Source: Vicinamibacteraceae bacterium (GTDB taxonomy: Bacteria; Planctomycetota; Phycisphaerae; Phycisphaerales; UBA5793). From it: DNA of 47,259 bases. This document shows, piece by piece, positions 40,594 to 47,259 of the stretch. Made by a program: the position numbers and the translations under genes. The notes beneath the pieces were generated by a model that saw nothing but the letters and a program-made list of their open reading frames with translations, did no database searches and was not told where the DNA came from. Numbering within the stretch: position 1 is the first letter of the stretch; each line of letters starts with the position of its first letter. Where the stretch lies: positions 1-47,259 of the forward strand of contig WYBR01000037.1 in NCBI GenBank assembly GCA_011525805.1, written 5' to 3'.

Positions 40594-42792
40594 GTGACGC
40601 CGGAGCGGCATCGGCGGATTCACGAAATCTTCGAGACGGCGATTACCCTCGACGATGCGCCGTGCCGCCTCTACCTCGCCATGACCTGCGGGGGCGACCG
40701 TGAACTGCGCGACGAACTCGAGTCGCTGCTGCGCAGCCATCGCCGGCGCGGCCCCTTCCTCGACGCCCCCGTGGTGGTGTTCGCCCCGGAGCGCAACGGC
40801 CAGGGCGAGGGGATCGGACTCGTCGGCCGGCGCATCGGCCGCTACGAACTCGTCCGGGTCATCGCCGAAGGCGGAATGGGCATCGTCTACGAGGCGCTGC
40901 AGGAAGAATCGCAGCGCGTCGTGGCCGTCAAGGTGATGCGGCGCGGCCTGGCGTCGCGCTCCGCCCTGCGCCGGTTCCGCGAAGAGGCCAAGATCCTCGC
41001 CCGCCTCCGGCACCCCAACATCGCCCAGATCTTCGACGCCGGAATGCACGTCGAGCAGTCCATCCGTGAGGGCGGCGAGCCGATCCCCTACTTCGCCATG
41101 GAGTACGTCCGCGACGCGCGTCCCATCACCGAGTACGCCCGCGCCATGCACTTGACCGCGCGCGAGCGGCTCGCCCTGTTCACACGCGTCTGCGACGCCG
41201 TCCACCACGGGCACCAGAAGGGCATCATCCACCGCGACATCAAGCCCGCCAACATCCTCGTGGACAACGCCGGCGAGCCGCGCATCATCGACTTCGGCGT
41301 CGCCCGATCGACCGACTCCGATCTCGCCCTCACCTCGCACCAGGCCGACAAGAACCAGATCGTCGGGACGATCCAGTACATGAGCCCCGAGCAGTGCGAG
41401 GGCGAGGCCGAAGACCTCGACAGCCGAAGCGACGTCTACTCGCTCGGCGCCGTGCTGTACGAACTTCTCAGCGGCAAGCCCGCCTTCGACGTGTCCGACA
41501 CCACGCTCATCCACGCGATGCAGCGAATTCGCGAGGAGACGCCGGCGCCGCTTTCCTCCTTCGACCGCTCTTTCAAGGGGGACCTCGAAACCGTGGTCCT
41601 CAAGGCGATGGAGAAGGACCGGGCCGCGCGCTACCAGTCCGCCGAGGCTCTGCGCAGCGATGTCGAGCGCTACCTGGGCGGCGAGCCGATCGCGGCGCGC
41701 CCCCAGTCCACCTGGGTCCGCACGACCCGGTGGATGGGCCGGCACCCCGTCATCACCACCAGCGCCACCGCCGCCGGCCTCGCCTTCGTCATCCTCGCCA
41801 CCGCCGTGCTGGCCGTCGTCTACGGCCTCACGCGACCGGCCCGATTCTGGTTCTCTCCCGACCGGGACGTCGCCCACCTCGTCACGCTCTTCGGCCGGCC
41901 CCTCGCGACGCTCGGCGGAGAGGGCTCCAACCGCGACGCCGTCAAGGCCATGCTGGCGCTGCGGCCGGAGGAGTTCGGCGGAGGCAAAGTCGCGCTCATC
42001 TACGTCCGGTCCGGGCAATTGTCGACGGAGCAGCAACTGTGGGTCTGCCCGCCCGGCGACCTTCAAGCCCCCCTCTGGCAGACGACGCCGCGTACGCCCG
42101 AGTTCTACCCGGAGATTCCCGTGGCCCGCGCCGACGGCGCCGATCGCCGCGGTTTCATCGTTCGCGACTTTCAGATCGTCGACCTCTTTCCCGAGAGCCC
42201 CGGCGAGGAGATCATCGTCATCCACGAGCAGATCGGCGAGTCGCCTCATGCCATCCGCGTGTACGACTTCGGCGGCGAAGTGCTTTACGAGGCGTGGCAC
42301 TACGGCCATGTCGAACAGGTCTACTGGTGGCGCGAGCAGGGGCTGCTGATCGCCTCCGGCGTGCGCCAGATGCCCGAAGATGTCAGGCGATTCGGCTATG
42401 ACGCCCCGCCCTGGCCGAAGGTCATCTTCGCACTGCGACCGGAGTTCGGGGCCCGCATCGGCTGGGTCAACGAGGTTCACTGGCCGGCCGAATGGCGCCG
42501 CCGCCACGACGCCGAATCCTCGCTGGCCTGGTACCGCGTTTTCCTGCCCGCGAGGTTTGCGTTTAACTTCGGCGTCCTGGTCGTTCACGTCGAGCCGTCC
42601 CGGCACGAAGGACCACCGCTGCTCTCCGTCGGCTATTGGGCGGCCAAACTGGGCGGCTTTGATTTCGTCATCGACGCCCAAGGCGCGCTGCATCACATCA
42701 ACACAAACGATGAGTTCCGCGTCGTCGCCAGAGAAGCGTCCCTTCCGACGCCTCGTCTCGAAGACTGGCCCCCCATCGGGCCGATCGACTGA
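40594..42792 (+). CDS. Transmembrane serine/threonine protein kinase
   Basis: 732 residues from a GTG that follows AAGGAG. Residues 1-75 are a helical region common in sigma-linked planctomycete kinases. The kinase domain (about 84-362) has the Gly-loop IAEGGMGIVYE (90-100), Lys113 in VAVKVM, HRDIKPANIL (213-222), DFG (233-235), and SPEQ in the activation segment; all catalytic residues are present. One membrane helix lies at about 386-411. The remaining ~320 residues are outside the cytoplasm, rich in Trp, Tyr and acidic residues, with strand-like blocks (VDLFPESPGEEIIVIHEQIG, YGHVEQVYWWREQG). I do not recognise this sensor domain. It is co-directional with and 36 bases after the sigma gene; its stop is six bases from the convergent permease stop. 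Confidence 0.93.
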   Translation: MTPERHRRIHEIFETAITLDDAPCRLYLAMTCGGDRELRDELESLLRSHRRRGPFLDAPVVVFAPERNGQGEGIGLVGRRIGRYELVRVIAEGGMGIVYEALQEESQRVVAVKVMRRGLASRSALRRFREEAKILARLRHPNIAQIFDAGMHVEQSIREGGEPIPYFAMEYVRDARPITEYARAMHLTARERLALFTRVCDAVHHGHQKGIIHRDIKPANILVDNAGEPRIIDFGVARSTDSDLALTSHQADKNQIVGTIQYMSPEQCEGEAEDLDSRSDVYSLGAVLYELLSGKPAFDVSDTTLIHAMQRIREETPAPLSSFDRSFKGDLETVVLKAMEKDRAARYQSAEALRSDVERYLGGEPIAARPQSTWVRTTRWMGRHPVITTSATAAGLAFVILATAVLAVVYGLTRPARFWFSPDRDVAHLVTLFGRPLATLGGEGSNRDAVKAMLALRPEEFGGGKVALIYVRSGQLSTEQQLWVCPPGDLQAPLWQTTPRTPEFYPEIPVARADGADRRGFIVRDFQIVDLFPESPGEEIIVIHEQIGESPHAIRVYDFGGEVLYEAWHYGHVEQVYWWREQGLLIASGVRQMPEDVRRFGYDAPPWPKVIFALRPEFGARIGWVNEVHWPAEWRRRHDAESSLAWYRVFLPARFAFNFGVLVVHVEPSRHEGPPLLSVGYWAAKLGGFDFVIDAQGALHHINTNDEFRVVAREASLPTPRLEDWPPIGPID

Positions 42793-42798
42793 ACCCTC

Positions 42799-43899
42799 TC
42801 ACGCCGGCCGCGATCGCTGCAGAAGGACCGCGAGGAGGATCACCCCCGCCTTGACCAGCCCCTGCCAGTAAGCCGAGACCTCCGCGAGCAGCAGCATGTT
42901 GTCGATGATGCCGAGGATGAGCACGCCGCAGACCGTGCCCCAGATGCGTCCGCGGCCGCCGCTCATTCGCGTCCCGCCGATGACCACCGCCGCGATCGCG
43001 TCGAGTTCGAACAGGTTGCCCGTGTTTGAAGCGCCCACGCTGTTGAGCCTCGAGGCAAGCAGCACCGCCGCGACGCCCGTGCACAACCCGATCAGCGCAT
43101 AGGCCACCATCCGCACGCGATCGATGTTGATGGCGCTGTACCTGGCCGCCGTCTCGTTGGACCCCACGGCGATCACGTAGCGCCCGAATCGTGTGTGGCT
43201 CAGCGCGACCTGGCCGACGATCGCGATGAGCAGAAAGACGATGATCGGCCAGGTGATGTAGAGTTCGAGCGTCCGCTCGCCGAACTCGAATGCGGGCAGC
43301 GGGATGCCGTGGCGCGGGCTGCTGACCGCCTCAAAGAGACTGAAACTGCCTGAGCGCACCTCCCCGCCGTCCGCGATGGCGAGGATGATCGACCGGTAGC
43401 CGGCGAATCCGCCGAGGGTGACGATGAAGGGCGCGATGCGCCCCTTGGTGATGAGTACGCCGTTGAGCAGCCCGAGAGCGACGCCGATCGGCGGCGCCAC
43501 GGCACAAGCACACACCACTCCCAGCCCCTCACTCACGTTCGCTCCAATGAGATACTTGATGGGCGGATACACTCCGACGGGCGATTCCGTCAGGCCGATC
43601 ACCTGGTTCATCGCCAGGATCGACAGGCCGCCGATCAGCGCCGCCATGCTCCCGACGGAGAGGTCGATCCCGCCCGAGATGATGACGAAGGTCATGCCGA
43701 CGGCGATGATGCCGATGAAGGCGTTCTGGTGGATGATGTTGCGGATGTTCTCGGGATTGAGGAAGTGCTCGCGCGTGGCCGGGAAGAGGGCGCAGAAGGC
43801 CGCGAGGCCGATGAGCGCCGCCAGCCCGCCCCACGCCTCGAAGAGGTCGGACCAGCCGAACCGCGCGGCCGCCGGAGTGTTCGCCTTGTCCTGGATCAC
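42799..43899 (-). CDS. Sugar ABC transporter permease (ribose/galactoside type)
   Basis: 366 residues. Start is a GTG at 43899 whose GTGA overlaps the ATPase stop by four bases, with GGGAGG about eight bases upstream; the much longer open frame is antisense composition. About ten membrane helices are visible. Family motifs are NIIHQNAFIGIIAVGMTFVI, SGGIDLSVGSMAALIGG, GRIAPFIVTLGGFAGYRSI, RYVIAVGSNETAARYSAIN, and NTGNLFELDAIAAVVIGGTRMSGGRG, all typical of the RbsC/XylH group. It forms the membrane channel with the ATPase encoded upstream; translation of the two is probably coupled. Confidence 0.94.
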   Translation of the reverse strand: MIQDKANTPAAARFGWSDLFEAWGGLAALIGLAAFCALFPATREHFLNPENIRNIIHQNAFIGIIAVGMTFVIISGGIDLSVGSMAALIGGLSILAMNQVIGLTESPVGVYPPIKYLIGANVSEGLGVVCACAVAPPIGVALGLLNGVLITKGRIAPFIVTLGGFAGYRSIILAIADGGEVRSGSFSLFEAVSSPRHGIPLPAFEFGERTLELYITWPIIVFLLIAIVGQVALSHTRFGRYVIAVGSNETAARYSAINIDRVRMVAYALIGLCTGVAAVLLASRLNSVGASNTGNLFELDAIAAVVIGGTRMSGGRGRIWGTVCGVLILGIIDNMLLLAEVSAYWQGLVKAGVILLAVLLQRSRPA

Positions 43900-45395
43900 G
43901 CGACGCGAGCCTCCCGTACGCCCGCGGCGAGGTGCATGATGTCGCCTTCCGTGGCCCGCTCGCCCGCGAGCGCTCCAACGATACGCCCCTGGCGCATGAC
44001 GAGAATGCGGTGGCACAGGCCGATGAGTTCGGGCATCTCCGAGGAGATCATCAGGATCGCCCGCCCCTCGGCCGCGAGGTTGTGGATCAACTGGTAGATC
44101 TCCTGCTTGGCGCCGATGTCCACGCCGCGCGTCGGCTCGTCGAGCAGCAGCACCTCGGGGCGGGTGTCGAGCCACTTCGCCAGCGCCACCTTCTGCTGGT
44201 TGCCGCCGCTGAGCGACGACACGCGCTGGCTCAGCCGGCCGCAGCGCGTGCCCAGGCGCTGCGCGTGCGACTGCGCCGAGCGCCGCAGCGCGCCGCGATC
44301 GAGCAGATAGCGCCCGTACGCCCGCAGATTCGCCAGCGTCGTGTTCTCGACGACGTTCAGGTCCAGATGCAGGCCGCGCGTCTTGCGATCCTCGGAGAGA
44401 TACGCGATGCCGCACCGCACCGCGTCGATTGGACGGCGCAGCCGCACCGGCGCCCCCTTGACGCTCACTGACCCGCCGCGCCGCCGGCGCAGGCCCGCGA
44501 TCGCCTCGGCGAACTCCGTGCGCCCCGAGCCGACCAGGCCCGCGAGGCCGACGATCTCGCCGCGGTGCAGGTCCAGCCCCGCCCCGCGCACGAATCCATC
44601 CACAAAGACGTTGCGCGCCTCGAGCACCTTCTCCGCGCCGTGCGGGCTGCGCGCCGGATACAAATCGCCGAGGTCGCGCCCGACCATCAGTTGCGCCAGG
44701 TCGCTCTCGCTCGCCTCGCGCGGCTCGACGGTCTTGACGAACCGGCCGTCGCGCAGCACCGTGATGCGGTCGCAGAGTCGGCGCACCTCCGGCAGGAGGT
44801 GCGAGACGTAGATGATCGTCACGCCCTGGAGGCGCAACTGGTTCATGACGCGAAAGAGCGCCAACGTCTCGCGCTCGCTGAGCACCGCGGTCGGCTCATC
44901 CATGATCAGCAGCCGCGCCTCGCACGAAAGCGCCTTGGCGATCTCGACAAGTTGCTGGTCCGCGATGGAGAGGCGGCTGACGCGGGTGCGCGGCGAGATG
45001 TTTGAGCCGAGTTGGTTCAGCAGTTTCAGCGCCGCCGTCTCCGCCGCGCCCCGGTCCACCAGGCCCAGAGTCGTCCGCTCGCGGCCGAGGAAGATGTTGT
45101 CCGCGACGGAGAGTTCGCCGATGAGGTTGAGTTCCTGGTGGATCATGGCGATGCCCACCCGCATCGCGTCAGAGGCGCTGCGCAGGTGCAGGGGCTGGCC
45201 GGCGAAGGTGATCGAGCCGGCCGTCGGCCGCTCGAGGCCGCTGAGCATCTTCATCAGCGTGCTCTTGCCCGCCCCGTTCTCGCCGATGATCCCATGCACC
45301 TCGCCGCGGTTGATGGTGAGTGAGAGACGATCGACGGCGCGGACGGCGGGGTAGTCCCTAGTGAGGTCGGCGATGGTCAGAATCGGCTCGCGCAC
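43896..45395 (-). CDS. Sugar ABC transporter ATP-binding protein (two-domain, ribose type)
   Basis: 499 residues, the normal size for the RbsA/MglA/XylG group with two nucleotide-binding halves. First half: Walker A GENGAGKST (38-46), signature SIADQQLVEIAKALS, Walker B LLIMDEPTAVLSERE. Second half: degenerate Walker A LVGSGRTEFAEA, signature SLSGGNQQKVALAKWL, Walker B VLLLDEPTRGVDIGAK. As in the family, the second Walker A lacks the lysine, so only one site is expected to hydrolyse ATP efficiently. Start is a GTG at 45395 without Shine-Dalgarno; TATCTT lies eight bases upstream. The stop overlaps the permease start. A palindrome upstream may control the operon. Confidence 0.94.
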   Translation of the reverse strand: MREPILTIADLTRDYPAVRAVDRLSLTINRGEVHGIIGENGAGKSTLMKMLSGLERPTAGSITFAGQPLHLRSASDAMRVGIAMIHQELNLIGELSVADNIFLGRERTTLGLVDRGAAETAALKLLNQLGSNISPRTRVSRLSIADQQLVEIAKALSCEARLLIMDEPTAVLSERETLALFRVMNQLRLQGVTIIYVSHLLPEVRRLCDRITVLRDGRFVKTVEPREASESDLAQLMVGRDLGDLYPARSPHGAEKVLEARNVFVDGFVRGAGLDLHRGEIVGLAGLVGSGRTEFAEAIAGLRRRRGGSVSVKGAPVRLRRPIDAVRCGIAYLSEDRKTRGLHLDLNVVENTTLANLRAYGRYLLDRGALRRSAQSHAQRLGTRCGRLSQRVSSLSGGNQQKVALAKWLDTRPEVLLLDEPTRGVDIGAKQEIYQLIHNLAAEGRAILMISSEMPELIGLCHRILVMRQGRIVGALAGERATEGDIMHLAAGVREARVA

Positions 45396-45403
45396 GGCAG
45401 ATC

Positions 45404-45433
45404 AAGATAGGCGGCGTCGAAGCCCATGTTCAA
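45404..45433 (-). promoter_or_regulatory. Candidate promoter of the sugar ABC transporter operon
   Basis: On the minus strand TTGAAC (45433-45428) and TATCTT (45409-45404) are separated by 18 bases, each a four-of-six consensus match or better. The -10 element lies eight bases before the GTG start. The -35 hexamer falls in the centre of the palindrome at 45419-45447. Confidence 0.5.
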
Positions 45434-45447
45434 TGAACATGGGCTTC
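45419..45447. promoter_or_regulatory. Palindromic operator candidate
   Basis: Arms of 14 bases, GAAGCCCATGTTCA and its exact complement, are separated by one base. With such a small centre it cannot form a normal RNA hairpin loop without losing pairs, but it is ideal for a dimeric repressor. It overlaps the predicted -35 of the ABC operon. It also lies just after the stop of the SBBP gene on the same strand; no U run follows, which argues against a classical terminator. Confidence 0.6.
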
Positions 45448-45475
45448 GGAGGGGTCGCCGCGCCATGCCAACCGC

Positions 45476-47259
45476 TCACTCAATCCGCACGACATTGCTG
45501 GTGGAGCACGTGGCAAGGTCGAGCAGTTGCAGGTACCCGCCGCAGGCGTTGGGGCCGGCGCTGGCGTTGAGTGTGCGCGAGCCGTCGGGGCCGGTGAGGC
45601 CCTGGAAAGCGAGTTGAATCCCGCTTGAGCCGAGACCGAGTTGCGTACCAGAGCAGGGCCGCTGCGGCGGAATGGCGAAGGCGCCGGTCTCTCGCGCGAA
45701 GATCAACGCAATGCGCCCGCCCGGCGTCGCGCCGGACCATTCCACGCGGATGGGTCCGCCGGAGGGGCAGGTGGCGACGACCACAAGGCGAGGGTCAAGG
45801 TGAAGTTTCAGAAGATAGGCGTCCGACATCCCGTAGTGCGAATTGACCCTTCCGACGAAGTTGGTCGAATCCGTCCAGCCCGCGATCAGCGCGTAACCGG
45901 TGCTGTCGACGACCACGCCCCGGCCATCCTCCTCGCCGGTTCCGCCGAGGTACATCATCCACTGCAAGTCCCCCACGGGGCTCGCCTTGAGCACGAAAGT
46001 GTCGCCAAGTCCGCCGTTGTACGAGTTGATTCGCCCTGTGAACGTGGTCGAAAACGTATCGCCGGTGATAACCGCGGTCCCGTGACGGTCCACTGCGATG
46101 CCATAGCCGAATTCGTAGCTGGTTCCTCCAAAGTAGGTCATCCAGAGAAGTTGACCCTCTCCGGTTACCTTAACCGCGTACACGTCGTACCCACCGTGGA
46201 GCGAATTGCGGCTTCCCGCAAAATCTGTCGATTTCGTCCGGCCTGTCACGAGCGCGGCGCCAGCACGGTCGACCGCGATGCTGCTGCCGTGATCAAAGTC
46301 GCTTCCGCCAAGGTAGGTCATCCACAGGAGATGTCCGGAGGCGTCAACTTTGAGCGCAAACGCGTCAAGGTCGGAACTTCCGCCGTAGGCAGAGTTGTTC
46401 CTGCCGACAAAATTGCTCGACGCCGTTGAGCCGGTCACCAGTACGTTGTCCGCAGAGTCAATGGCGATGCTCGCTGCCCATTCTCCATCGCTGCCTCCCA
46501 AGTAGGTCATCCACTCGGTCTGGCCCGATGCCGAGACCTTGACCACGAAGGCGTCGCCGTAGCCGTAGGCTTCATTCATCCTCCCCGTGAAATCAGTCGA
46601 ATCAGTACCGCCTGCGACGAGCGCGTTATCGGCGCCGTCGAGGGCAATTCCGTACGCCGAGTCGTCGTCGCTTCCGCCGACGTAGGTCATCCACAGAAGT
46701 TGACCCGAGGGACTGACTCTGATCACAAACGCGTCCGTCACGCCACCGTAGAATGAGTTGTTTCTTCCAGTGAAGTCGGTCGAGTACGTGAATCCACAGA
46801 CCAAAGCATCTCCCGAATGACCTGCAGCAATGCTCGAGGCCTCGTCCCTCTCGCTCCCTCCAAGATAGGTCATCCACAGAAGTTGACCCGAAGGACTGGT
46901 CTTGAGCACAAACGCGTCCCTCTCACCACCGTAGAATGAGTTGTTCCTTCCAGTGAAGTCGGTCGAACGCGTCCAGCCTGCCAACAGTCCATTTCGAGCA
47001 CGGTCAGTGGAGATTGCCATGGCATTCTCGCTGCCACCGCCGCCCAGATACACCATCCACTCCACATCCGGATCGATGATGAGCGTGCGCGCCGGATCGA
47101 CCGGGCCGTCGAGGGCGAAGCGGTAGGTCGTCGCATCGACGAGTTCGAAGCGCGCGGGGATGGTGTCGCGGGTTGGCTCGGACGAGCCGCGACTGTGAAG
47201 GAGCGGGTCTCTATGCGCGAGGAACGGGTAGGAAGAACCCGCTTCCTCACGGGCGCGGC
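45476..47259 (-). CDS. SBBP-repeat protein with C-terminal four-cysteine module (5' end outside window)
   Basis: 593 residues are visible; the frame is open to the window edge, so the N-terminus and any signal peptide are missing. The first ~65 residues include ATTYRFALDGPVDPARTLIIDP, the segment that usually precedes SBBP beta-propeller repeats. Seven repeats of ~61 residues follow, each starting WM[TVM]Y[LVF]GG and containing a [ST]DFTGR-type block and DAF[VA][LV]K; the spacing suggests a seven-bladed propeller. The last ~95 residues are the shared module: CPSGGPIRVEWSGATPGGRIA, IPPQRPC, ACGGYLQLLDLATC and SNV. Third codon positions look less GC-rich than in neighbours (not computed). Probably a cell-surface or secreted protein. 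SBBP proteins of this type are poorly characterised. Confidence 0.88.
   Translation of the reverse strand, partial: RAREEAGSSYPFLAHRDPLLHSRGSSEPTRDTIPARFELVDATTYRFALDGPVDPARTLIIDPDVEWMVYLGGGGSENAMAISTDRARNGLLAGWTRSTDFTGRNNSFYGGERDAFVLKTSPSGQLLWMTYLGGSERDEASSIAAGHSGDALVCGFTYSTDFTGRNNSFYGGVTDAFVIRVSPSGQLLWMTYVGGSDDDSAYGIALDGADNALVAGGTDSTDFTGRMNEAYGYGDAFVVKVSASGQTEWMTYLGGSDGEWAASIAIDSADNVLVTGSTASSNFVGRNNSAYGGSSDLDAFALKVDASGHLLWMTYLGGSDFDHGSSIAVDRAGAALVTGRTKSTDFAGSRNSLHGGYDVYAVKVTGEGQLLWMTYFGGTSYEFGYGIAVDRHGTAVITGDTFSTTFTGRINSYNGGLGDTFVLKASPVGDLQWMMYLGGTGEEDGRGVVVDSTGYALIAGWTDSTNFVGRVNSHYGMSDAYLLKLHLDPRLVVVATCPSGGPIRVEWSGATPGGRIALIFARETGAFAIPPQRPCSGTQLGLGSSGIQLAFQGLTGPDGSRTLNASAGPNACGGYLQLLDLATCSTSNVVRIE
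46675..46979 (-). repeat. Near-identical tandem coding repeats in the SBBP gene
   Basis: The stretch around 46685-46780 matches that around 46868-46963 closely, 183 bases (61 codons) apart, including shared runs such as GGTCATCCACAGAAGTTGAC and CACCGTAGAATGAGTTGTT. Other repeats of the gene are more diverged, so this pair looks like a recent duplication. Confidence 0.75.

Noticed and set aside
40561-42696. 711-codon minus-strand frame antisense to the kinase
   Set aside because: The kinase carries every catalytic motif; the antisense frame is composition-driven.

Overview
The window is a stretch of very GC-rich bacterial chromosome that looks planctomycete, most likely of the Phycisphaerae type (inference). 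The clues are the DUF1800-DUF1501 gene pair, an ECF sigma factor next to a membrane serine/threonine kinase, a VWA protein with an anti-sigma-like N-terminus beside a second ECF sigma factor, and several exported proteins sharing one C-terminal four-cysteine module. No rRNA, CRISPR array, phage or intact insertion sequence is visible. Coding density is high, and because of the base composition many long antisense reading frames are only shadows of real genes.

Layout. 1-3.4 kb: tail of an exported module protein, tRNA-Asn, ribosomal protein L31, a second module protein and a phosphoribosyltransferase. 3.4-7.3 kb: GH57 glycosidase, pyrE, and the overlapping pair ribF-nrnA. 7.4-14.3 kb: a large NAD-glutamate dehydrogenase followed by a fused hydantoinase/5-oxoprolinase, possibly a 5-oxoproline to glutamate to 2-oxoglutarate route. 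14.2-15.7 kb: a nucleotide-sugar dehydrogenase whose promoter region carries a heptanucleotide array and a run of 12 G. 16.1-20.0 kb: DUF1800, DUF1501 (Tat signal) and a module protein in one line. 20.1-24.9 kb: a small membrane protein, a HAD phosphatase, a MoaD/ThiS-like protein paired with a six-Asp-box propeller, and a WcaJ-type sugar transferase. 25.3-30.4 kb: another module protein, a zinc-ribbon protein, a DUF2325 protein, cobalamin adenosyltransferase and a TPR protein. 30.6-37.3 kb: the VWA/ECF-sigma pair and two divergent sodium-coupled amino-acid transporters. 37.3-45.4 kb: ruvB and a ribose-type sugar ABC transporter whose binding-protein gene is separated from its ATPase and permease genes by an oppositely oriented ECF-sigma/kinase pair. 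45.5 kb to the end: a seven-repeat SBBP protein ending in the same four-cysteine module, cut by the window edge.

Cross-cutting features. (1) The four-cysteine module ends five exported or probably exported proteins that otherwise share nothing, which suggests a shared sorting, anchoring or folding function. (2) A short hairpin-forming repeat (core CCCACGAT...ATCGTGGG) sits close to several start codons, and one copy encodes the linker of the fused oxoprolinase. (3) Genes fall into two start classes: those with a clear Shine-Dalgarno sequence, and at least nine without one that have a TANNNT box 6-9 bases before the start codon, as expected for leaderless transcripts. (4) A 29-bp near-perfect palindrome overlaps the predicted -35 region of the sugar ABC transporter and is a good operator candidate.

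All product calls come from reading motifs by eye. No database search, structure prediction or base-composition calculation was run.
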